From Euglena gracilis (taxonomy: Eukaryota > Euglenida > Euglenophyceae > Euglenales), in contig CP154956.1 of assembly GCA_039621445.1 (NCBI GenBank), positions 97,899,228 through 97,963,227 of the forward strand: 64,000 bases of DNA, written 5' to 3'. The position numbers and the translations under genes are program-made. Under the pieces are notes generated by a model that was not told the origin of the DNA, made no database searches, and worked only from the letters and a program-made list of their open reading frames with translations. Position 1 is the first letter of the stretch; each line of letters begins with the position of its first letter. Positions 42,067 through 50,005 of the stretch are shown in pieces.

Positions 42067-43323
42067 TCAGCTGGGGGCAGTGTTGCCCCAGGGATGGTCT
42101 GCTTCACCTTGCATGCACCCTTGGGCTTGGATGTCTGGGGCTTCTTGGGGGCCCCCAAATGCTGATGGGGAGGCTGCAGGTTGGGGTGGAGGATGAAGGA
42201 CAGGTTGTGCTTGTTGAGGTTGGACTGGGGGGGCTGGTTGCACTGCCTGGGCTGGTTGCAGTGCTTGGGCTGGTTGCACTGCTTGGGCTGGTTTGGCAGT
42301 CCAGGAGGGGCTCCTGGTGATGATGGTCTGGCAGGCCACAGCCACCACCGTACTTATGGTCTGGGTGCCAATGGTTGTCCTCCTGCAGCAGCTTGGGGAA
42401 CTGGATGGGGCCCTGGACTCTGGTCCAATATCCATAGGTGATGTGGATGTCGATACAGATCCAGGTGCAGTCTGAGATGGAGACAGGGGCAATGACAGGT
42501 GCAGAAGGTTGCACAATACCAGTGGGCTGTTGCAGGTTGAGGCTTCTGCAGCATGTGAGCCAGCTGGGGATGGAGATGAAGAAGGGGGTGCTGGGTGAGA
42601 GTCAGCTGGGCTGAGGCCTGGGTGTTGCACTGGGGGGGGTGACAGACAGACCTGGGGTGGGGGAGTGCTGGTGATGACAATTGGCAGCAAATAAAGGGGG
42701 GGATGGACTGCATGGGGGGGACATGGCAGGTCCAAGAAAGGCTTGGGGGGGTAAGGCAGGCCCAAAAGTGTCAGGGGTGACTTGGATGGGTCCAAAAATG
42801 GTAGAGGGGGCCTTTGCAGGCCCAAAAAAGGCAATGGGGGGGGCCTTTGCAGGCCCAAATAAGACAGGAGGGGGCTGGGCAGACCCTGAATGGATGTTGG
42901 GGGGGGCCTTTGCAGGCCCAAATATGACAGGGGGGGCCTTTGCAGGCCCAAAAAGAGGCTGGGGTTGGGGGGCCTTTGCAGGCCCAAAAACAGGTGTGGG
43001 GGCCTTTGCAGGCCCAAAAACAGTCGGGGGGGCCTTTGCAGGCCCAAAAGAGGCAGCGGGGGCCTTTGCAGGCCCATAAGCGATGCACCCAGAGTACCAA
43101 ACAGCATCTTCGATACAGTAGAGACCACCTCCTCCTCTTCACCAGCCAGGCTGCGTCGTCGGCTCCTGCTCGGTAACTCTTCCACGTCGCTCTCCTCGTC
43201 CAATAGATGCTTGAGCCGCACCAACCCCACCAGGGGCTTTCTCTTGACAGGTAGTTCTTCCGCGTCACTCTCCTCGTCCAGCAGATGCTTGGACCCCACC
43301 AGGGGCTTTGTCTTGCCGGCCAT
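42067..43323 (-). CDS. MAGKTKPLVG-type protein, long paralogue with GLQRPP repeats
   Basis: About 418 codons from ATG at 43323. N-terminal acidic/basic part: MAGKTKPLVG, two copies of HLLDEESD(A/V)EEL, SRSRRRS and EEEEVVSTVSKMLFGTLG. Then about ten GLQRPP-type repeats, encoded by a minisatellite, a Pro/Ser-rich middle and a QPAQAV repeat near the end. The start is chosen because the paralogue at 34540-34668 begins with the same ten residues and both share upstream sequence. It resembles no enzyme; the composition is that of a disordered, possibly nuclear protein. The C-terminal part may be chance open reading. It may belong to a repeat family and not to the host. Confidence 0.4.
   Translation of the reverse strand: MAGKTKPLVGSKHLLDEESDAEELPVKRKPLVGLVRLKHLLDEESDVEELPSRSRRRSLAGEEEEVVSTVSKMLFGTLGASLMGLQRPPLPLLGLQRPPRLFLGLQRPPHLFLGLQRPPNPSLFLGLQRPPLSYLGLQRPPPTSIQGLPSPLLSYLGLQRPPPLPFLGLQRPPLPFLDPSKSPLTLLGLPYPPKPFLDLPCPPHAVHPPLYLLPIVITSTPPPQVCLSPPPVQHPGLSPADSHPAPPSSSPSPAGSHAAEASTCNSPLVLCNLLHLSLPLSPSQTAPGSVSTSTSPMDIGPESRAPSSSPSCCRRTTIGTQTISTVVAVACQTIITRSPSWTAKPAQAVQPAQALQPAQAVQPAPPVQPQQAQPVLHPPPQPAASPSAFGGPQEAPDIQAQGCMQGEADHPWGNTAPS
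42223..42300 (+). repeat. 18-bp minisatellite (QPAQAV repeats)
   Basis: About four units of CTTGGGCTGGTTGCACTG with small changes. Confidence 0.75.
42800..43080 (+). repeat. Minisatellite with core GGGCCTTTGCAGGCCCAAA
   Basis: At least eight copies of a 19-bp core that contains the near palindrome GGGCCTTTGCAGGCCC, at uneven spacing of about 28-64 bp. On the minus strand it gives GLQRPP. The 34,550 locus has a single diverged core (GGTTTGCAGGCCC). Confidence 0.8.
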
Positions 43324-44008
43324 GTGATATGTCGAAAAAAAATAGACACGAAAAAAAATAGACACTCAGAAAGTTTTGTTGGCTGCGGACACAAACGCGC
43401 TTTCCCCCGCGTATCTTGTAATCGACTTTTTCCTGACCTTGGGAACCTCAGAGGATTGTATCTCTGTTTTCAATTTATCGACAACAGAGCTATAACGTTC
43501 ACATATAAACGGTGTAATGGAAGCTTTCCATTTTCATTTTTTGGGACAGACAGCTACATACAATTTATACAATTTGAGCGCCGGGAACGGACCTCTCTCT
43601 CTCTCCCTCTCTCTCTGTTTCTGTGCACCATGTCCCACAGCTGGTGTGAGATCCCACGAACCAAAGCAATTTGGTGATGAATAATGTCGTGTCAGTACTT
43701 CCATGCAACATCTTGTCCCCAATGGAACTTCAGCACCAACAGCTGAAAGAATCAGGCAGAAAAACCGAGCCAAAACAACCTTCAAAGTGGGAAGGGGATG
43801 AGGGAGTGGTTCAATAGAAAATTGCATCACCAGTCGGCGGGCTTTATCTTTCTACCCCCCTGCCTGTCTGCCGTCACAGCCTCAAATCACTGCATCTTAA
43901 ACGCAGACTTGCGTTTCTGAACGCAGCCTCAGGTCAGAGTCTGCGTCCAAGACGCAGTTCTTGATATAAAAGGGCGTCGAACCCTAACCGAAAGGGGTCC
44001 GTCGTACC
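43324..44008. other. Non-coding interval with a TATA-like box
   Basis: 43,324-43,450 is the conserved upstream region of the long MAGK gene. GATATAAAAG at about 43,962-43,971 is a good TATA sequence on the + strand, 38 bp before ATG at 44009, but the frame that follows (91 codons) has no recognisable content. Repeats of ACGCAG lie at 43,890-43,955. Confidence 0.3.
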
Positions 44009-45230
44009 ATGACATCTCGGGCTTGGGAATCAAAATGTACCGTCAGATATTCCAGGCTTCAATTTAGTCCGGACATTTCCTTTGATTTTGCTTCATTTCT
44101 GACATATTTTGGACACATCTGCTTTTTTTTGGCCCTGAAAACAGCACAATATGGAGTGCCCGAAAAATGGCCGAAACTCGGGCTACACGAAGAGTTGGGG
44201 GAAAAGTCAAGCATGGTTGGATGGGGCATACTAAGGTTTCCTTTAATTTTGCTTCACTGTCGAGATCTTTTGAAAAAAAAATGAAAAGAAGGCCCGTTTT
44301 GGGCCCCAAAAGCGCGCCAGAACTTGGGGCAGGCGTGTCGGCAGCCAAAACGGCGAATGGGGGGCAATAGAGGGCCTCCAGAGGTACATTTCGTCTGACC
44401 AACACTTCCAGAAATAATGGACATTATATTTTCTCAAGATATATTTGAAAATCCCCCACCCCGGCAAAATGGCAGAGTCAAAACTTGGGGGTGGGGGGGG
44501 GGAGTGGCGAATCCCACCTAGTTTGGACCCCGGGCCTGGCAGGGAGTTGATGAATGCACCCGGACTCTAACCAGCAATCCTTTTCCTCTCTTTTTTTTAT
44601 TTTTGCAGGTTTCCCACAGCACCATGTTATGAAGCAACTCCCAAGTTTTGCGGTGTGTACCAAAGTATTGGAAGATTTTGATCAAAAAAATTCAGCAGCC
44701 TGGGATAATATTGTTCCTTTCTGTTTCCTTTCACCTTCAGGATGACTTGGTTGAACGCCCAACGAACGAGGCGGGGGAAGCATCTCTGCTCATCAACTTT
44801 TGTCGCACCTATTTTGTCTTCATCAGCAGTGGTACCTCAATTGACATCAGTGCAATTCATTGTTGCACCTTGGTCACGTCCCATCAAGTGGCACTGCTGA
44901 TGCTCATCTGGGCATTGTTGCAGGTTTGCAATTGAGGTGGGTGTTGGTCGTTTGGCACGTGCACGGGAGTGGACATCTATACCAACCCAGCTGATCCACA
45001 AAAAACAATTGCCACCCCCTTTTTTTGCCCGCTTGCCTGCACCTCTATCTTTCCACCTCTATGCAGCCTTGCCCCCTCCCCTCTGCAAAATTATCCCTTG
45101 TTGGGTTTTGCCTTTGAGATATTCAACGCAGGGATTTTTTCAGCCCCCAGGCTCCCTCTAACTGAAAGACCTGGGGGGGGGGGGGTCCCGCGGGCCGGCT
45201 GGAAAAAGTGCTGGCTGGGGGGCCCAGCCG
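44009..45230. other. Unassigned interval with splice-like sites and a possible SINE relic
   Basis: Two good 3' splice-site-like sequences lie on the + strand: a pyrimidine tract ending TTTTTGCAG at about 44,609 and TTTCCTTTCACCTTCAG at about 44,741. The frame after the second reads DDLVERPTNEAGEASLL and stays open to 44,935. On the minus strand at 44,490-44,583 a tRNA-like pattern is present (GGTTAGAG, then CCCGGGGTCCAAAC). None is secure. Confidence 0.25.
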
Positions 45231-45528
45231 GCTGGGAGCTGGACCCGGCAGGTACCCCAAAAACAGCCAATAAAAAGTCCAAATCCAGCTGAATTGCAAA
45301 GTTTCAGCCATTGTTCGCTGGATATCCCAAGAACCACCTAAATGCCATTTTGGGCCATTTTTCACCCATTTTTCACCCTTTTTTTTGGCACTTTGACGTT
45401 GGGCCAGCCAATGGGCCTAACCTCCATTGGTCGATCGACCAGCCACGACCTCTATTTTGGTCTCCAGGCCATGTGAAGAATCTGTATTTCTCGGCCCCGA
45501 GCGGATTTCCGGTGGTGGTCACTGTGGT

Positions 45529-45650
45529 GGTCGGCCCGACCTGGTCGGCCCGACCAGGTGGTCGGCCCGACCATGGTCGGCCCGACCAATGGTCGGGCCG
45601 ACCATGTTCGACCTGTGGTGGTCGGGCCGACCTGGTCGGCCCGACCACCA
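45529..45650 (+). repeat. Cluster of GGTCGGCCCGACC palindromes
   Basis: Seven or so near-perfect 13-15 bp palindromes in 120 bp, joined by short spacers. Repeated at 47131-47252 in the second copy. Confidence 0.85.
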
Positions 45651-46489
45651 TTTTTTTGCACTCCCCCCCCCTTCTGGAAATTTAAGCCCCCCCCCTGAAT
45701 TTTTTTTTGTCCAAATCACCCCAAAACCAGTCAAAACCCACTTAAATGGCTCCAGAACCCACCAATCGGGGGTGAATATGCAAAAACTTGGGGGGGAAAT
45801 GCCCATTTTGGGCCACTTTTGGCAAAAGAACACCACTCCCCATCGGATTTTCAATATAATTGCAAAATTTTGCACAAAAAGGATTTAGCCCTCCGAGTAT
45901 GTTGCCAACATAGAGGGGATTTTGTTATTTGAGGGGGGGGTGCGGGGGGGGGGGGGCGGAGCCCCCCCCCGCCTATGAAAAAGTGAGCCACAAAAACAAC
46001 TTATCCCCCGAGCATGTTGCCAACTCAGAAGGGATTTTGTTATTTGACGTTCGGATGGGGGTGGAGGGAGGAGTTTCCTGCCTCTCGTGATGCAGAATGC
46101 TTGCATTTCTAAAGGATTTTCATGTAATCCCTGTTTCATCATTGTTTTTTTACCCCTCCGGGCCCCCACCCTCAAGGGTCCACCGACCCCCCACCGACCA
46201 AAGATTTCCATCTGGGGGTGTTTATTTAGGCGTAAGACACTTATTTGGACCCATCCGGACCATTTCCGGGTGATTTGGGCCCGCCACAGACCATGTTTAT
46301 AACCACCGACCAGCCACCGACTTGTTTGCATGGGATTTTCTTCAGTCGGACTTAAATGTCGGCGGTACTGACCCGTTAGTACATTATAGTGGGTAGTCAG
46401 ACTACCCAATACCCCCCCACCCCGTCTCGCCAACTAGCCACCGACCATTAGTCGACCGACTACCCCCCCCCCTGCCAATCTACCGCCAT

Positions 46490-46566
46490 GCGCCCCGAAG
46501 GCCGCCTGGCCGAAGGCCGTGCATCGGCCGAAGGCCGAAGCCCGCGCAGCGGCCGAAGGCCGCTGC
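46490..46566 (+). repeat. GGCCGAAGGCC repeats
   Basis: Several interrupted palindromes of the form GGCCGAAGGCC in 75 bp. Also at 48093-48170. Confidence 0.75.
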
Positions 46567-46668
46567 AATTCAGAACTTGAAAAGTTGATGACGTTATTTA
46601 AAGGAGTAGGATTAGGGTCAAGTTTCCATCCCTAACTGTCCCATCCCATCCCCTCAACGTCGTTAAAT

Positions 46669-46788
46669 TGGTGTCTGCAGGGGACCCAGCGAACCCAAAG
46701 AGGCGCCCAACTAGGGTTAAAAACATTGGGGGACCCGAGCGAGGCGCCGAAGGCGCCGAGCGAGGGTCCCCCAATGTGTATTAACCCT
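46669..46788 (+). repeat. Truncated foldback element
   Basis: Left arm and centre of the foldback seen whole at 48272-48434; the right arm is missing after ATTAACCCT. Confidence 0.75.
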
Positions 46789-46832
46789 GTGTATTGTGTA
46801 ATGTGTAACAATGTGTAACAATGTGTATTGGG
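46789..46832 (+). repeat. Duplication junction with slipped GTGTATT/AATGTGTAACA repeats
   Basis: 44 bp made of short imperfect copies of CAATGTGTATT and AATGTGTAACA, derived from the adjacent foldback sequence. It joins the two 1.6 kb copies. Confidence 0.7.
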
Positions 46833-47130
46833 GCTGGGAGCTGGACCCGGCAGGTACCCCAAAAACAGCCAATAAAAAGTCCAAATCCAGCTGAATTGCA
46901 AAGTTTCAGCCATTGTTCGCTGGATATCCCAAGAACCACCTAAATGCCATTTTGGGCCATTTTTCACCCATTTTTCACCCTTTTTTTTGGCACTTTGACG
47001 TTGGGCCAGCCAATGGGCCTAACCTCCATTGGTCGATCGACCAGCCACGACCTCTATTTTGGTCTCCAGGCCATGTGAAGAATCTGTATTTCTCGGCCCC
47101 GAGCGGATTTCCGGTGGTGGTCACTGTGGT

Positions 47131-47252
47131 GGTCGGCCCGACCTGGTCGGCCCGACCAGGTGGTCGGCCCGACCATGGTCGGCCCGACCAATGGTCGGGC
47201 CGACCATGTTCGACCTGTGGTGGTCGGGCCGACCTGGTCGGCCCGACCACCA
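47131..47252 (+). repeat. Cluster of GGTCGGCCCGACC palindromes, second copy
   Basis: Same as 45529-45650, offset 1602 bp. Confidence 0.85.
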
Positions 47253-48092
47253 TTTTTTTGCACTACCCCCCCCTTCTGGAAATTTAAGCCCCCCCCCTGA
47301 ATTTTTTTTTGTCCAAATCACCCCAAAACCAGTCAAAACCCACTTAAATGGCTCCAGAACCCACCAATCGGGGGTGAATATGCAAAAACTTGGGGGGGAA
47401 ATGCCCATTTTGGGCCACTTTTGGCAAAAGAACACCACTCCCCATCGGATTTTCAATATAATTGCAAAATTTTGCACAAAAAGGATTTAGCCCTCCGAGT
47501 ATGTTGCCAACATAGAGGGGATTTTGTTATTTGAGGGGGGGTGCGGGGGGGGGGGGGCGGAGCCCCCCCCCCGCCTATGAAAAAGTGAGCCACAAAAACA
47601 ACTTATCCCCCGAGCATGTTGCCAACTCAGAAGGGATTTTGTTATTTGACGTTCGGATGGGGGTGGAGGGAGGAGTTTCCTGCCTCTCGTGATGCAGAAT
47701 GCTTGCATTTCTAAAGGATTTTCATGTAATCCCTGTTTCATCATTGTTTTTTTACCCCTCCGGGCCCCCACCCTCAAGGGTCCACCGACCCCCCACCGAC
47801 CAAAGATTTCCATCTGGGGGTGTTTATTTAGGCGTAAGACACTTATTTGGACCCATCCGGACCATTTCCGGGTGATTTGGGCCCGCCACAGACCATGTTT
47901 ATAACCACCGACCAGCCACCGACTTGTTTGCATGGGATTTTCTTCAGTCGGACTTAAATGTCGGCGGTACTGACCCGTTAGTACATTATAGTGGGTAGTC
48001 AGACTACCCAATACCCCCCCACCCCGTCTCGCCAACTAGCTACCGACCATTAGTCGACCGACTACCCCCCCCCCCTGCCAATCTACCGCCAT

Positions 48093-48170
48093 GCGCCCCG
48101 AAGGCCGCCTGGCCGAAGGCCGTGCATCGGCCGAAGGCCGAAGCCCGCGCAGCGGCCGAAGGCCGCTGCA
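48093..48170 (+). repeat. GGCCGAAGGCC repeats, second copy
   Basis: Same as 46490-46566 in the second 1.6 kb unit. Confidence 0.7.
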
Positions 48171-48271
48171 ATTCAGAACTTGAAAAGTTGATGACGTTAT
48201 TTAAAGGAGTAGGGTTAGGGTCAAGTTTCCATCCCTAACTGTCCCATCCCATCCCCTCAACGTCGTTAAAT

Positions 48272-48434
48272 TGGTGTCTGCAGGGGACCCAGCGAACCCA
48301 AAGAGGCGCCCAACTAGGGTTAAAAACATTGGGGGACCCGAGCGAGGCGCCGAAGGCGCCGAGCGAGGGTCCCCCAATGTGTATTAACCCTAGTTGGGCG
48401 CCTCTTTGGGGTAGCTGGTCCCCTGCAGGCACCA
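48272..48434 (+). repeat. 163-bp foldback (MITE-like) element
   Basis: Arms of about 70 bp in inverted orientation: TGGTGTCTGCAGGGGACC at the left and GGTCCCCTGCAGGCACCA at the right, continuing through AGAGGCGCCCAACTAGGGTT. The centre is itself palindromic (GGCGCCGAAGGCGCC). It would form a long hairpin. No coding capacity; a MITE or similar foldback is the simplest reading. Confidence 0.75.
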
Positions 48435-49636
48435 CTTTTTCACGCATCAGTCACCGACCCTTCAGCTAATCGATCGACCCTTCAACTGTTTGGTGGCAGG
48501 CTGGAAGGGGGGGCTGGCTAGTCGGCCGACTAGTCGGCTGACTAGCCAATTGGTTGGCCGACCGACGACGCCAATTGGTCAGTTGGCCTAGTCGGCAGCT
48601 AGTCGGTGAGACAGGGGGGGGGGGGGAGCCAGTTGGCCGACTAGTCGGCGAACTACCCACTCTGTGCTACTTTGTTGCCACGTTTGGTGTGTCAACTGCC
48701 GACTTTTAAACCCCCCCTGAAAGAAAACTTCGGATCGGGTGGAGGGGGGAGTTTTCTGCCTCTCGTGAGACTCGTGGCCAGTTTCCCCCTACGATCCCCC
48801 CAGGACCCACCGGGGGGCGGTACCCACTTTAGAATAACCTGAACTTGTGCTGCAAAATTTCTGCCAAAAAAATGCGGGACCCACCAAGGACCCCCCCCCC
48901 CCAGCACCCCCACAGGACCCCCCCAGCACCCTCCGAAGGACTCCCCCAGGACCCCCCCCAGGTCCCCCCAGGACCCCCCCCAGACCCCCCCCCCAGGACC
49001 ATGGTCCTGGGGGGGGAGAACTGGCCATAAGTGCATTTCCGGGTGATTTGGGGCCTTCACAGACCATTTTTATGCCCACCGACCAGCCACCGACCACCCA
49101 CCGACCAGGGGGGGGGGGGGGGCTTAAAAATGCAAAAAAGGGGGGGGTAGTGCAAAAAAATGGTGGTCGGCCCGACCTGGTCGGCCCGACCACCACAGGT
49201 CGGTCGACCACCACCACAGGTCGGGCCGACCATGGTCGGCCCGACCATGGTCGGCCCGACCACCACAGCGACCACCACCGGAAATCCGCACGGAGCCGTA
49301 TTTCTCTCAGTCTGGAAAGGGTTTTCGTATCCCCCTCCCCGAGGTGAGACATTGGAAACAACAGGGGTTTTGACAACGACAAAAGATTGCTTTCCATACA
49401 AAAATAAACCGACACTAACAGATTCAGCAGAGGCGCCGGACCGCTCACTTCGCTCGCATGGCCCGGCACCTCTGCTCTGTTGGTGTCAGTCAATTTTACT
49501 AAAACCTGTTTTGTCTTGGCCTGAAGTTCGAGAAAATGAAATGGGACATCCTACCATGCCCCCCCCCCCCCATATAAGACCAGGTTTTGAATAGTGCTGA
49601 GCTCTTTATAAGCGCGCCCCCACCCCTTCATTAACA
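48435..49636. other. Palindrome-rich interval with an inverted diverged copy of part of the 1.6 kb unit
   Basis: 48,515-48,650 has repeats of CTAGTCGGCCGACTAG type. 48,720-48,770 resembles 46,050-46,090 (GTTTCCTGCCTCTCGTGA). C-rich low complexity fills 48,890-49,000. 49,035-49,110 resembles 46,265-46,325. No convincing gene. Confidence 0.55.
49150..49310 (-). repeat. Inverted copy of the GGTCGGCCCGACC palindrome block
   Basis: Reverse complement of about 45,485-45,665, including the flanking CGGAAATCCG and poly-T/TTTTTTTGCACT edges, with substitutions. Confidence 0.75.
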
Positions 49637-50005
49637 CCGGCCCGGCGGCCCGGCCACGGCCCGGCCGGCGGCCCGGCCAGCGGCCCGGCAGCCAGGCGGC
49701 CTGGCCGGTGGCCCGGCAGCCGGCGGCCCAGCGGCCCGGCAGCCCGGCGGCCTGGCGGCCCGGCCGGCGGCCCGGTGGCCCGGCGGCCAGGCGGCCCGGC
49801 CGGCGGCCCAGCGGCCCGGCGGCCCGACCAGCGGCCCGGCGGCACGGCGGCCCGGCCGGTGGCCCAGCGGCCCGGCGGCCCGGCCGGCAGCCCGGCAGCC
49901 CGGCGGCCCGGCCGGCAGCCCGGCGGCCCGGCGGTCCGGCTGGCGGCCCGGCCGGCCCGGCGGCCCCGCGGCCCGGCCAGCGGCCCGGCGGCCCGGCCTG
50001 GGCTT
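49637..50005 (+). repeat. GC-rich minisatellite (GGCGGCCCGGC type)
   Basis: About 370 bp of short imperfect units GGCGGCCCGGC and GGCCGGCGGCCC, almost pure G and C. It directly abuts the satellite. Confidence 0.85.

Larger units (their letters stand above)
45231..46788 (+). repeat. 1.6 kb direct duplication, copy 1
   Basis: Nearly identical to 46833-48391, offset 1602 bp. Differences I see are mostly in G or C runs and single bases (for example AGGATTAGGG versus AGGGTTAGGG). The frames inside are not conserved gene-like sequences. It carries a palindrome cluster, a GGCCGAAGGCC cluster and, at its right end, a truncated foldback arm. Confidence 0.9.
46833..48391 (+). repeat. 1.6 kb direct duplication, copy 2
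   Basis: See copy 1. Here the sequence continues at the right into the intact second arm of the foldback. Confidence 0.9.

Noticed and set aside
40326-42158. 610-codon minus-strand frame upstream of and overlapping the non-LTR polyprotein
   Set aside because: Pro/Ser-rich low-complexity content, no motif, no relative in the window; noted only as a region.
43975-43990. CCCTAAC-like strings here and near 46,630 as telomere repeats
   Set aside because: Single copies only, no tandem array.
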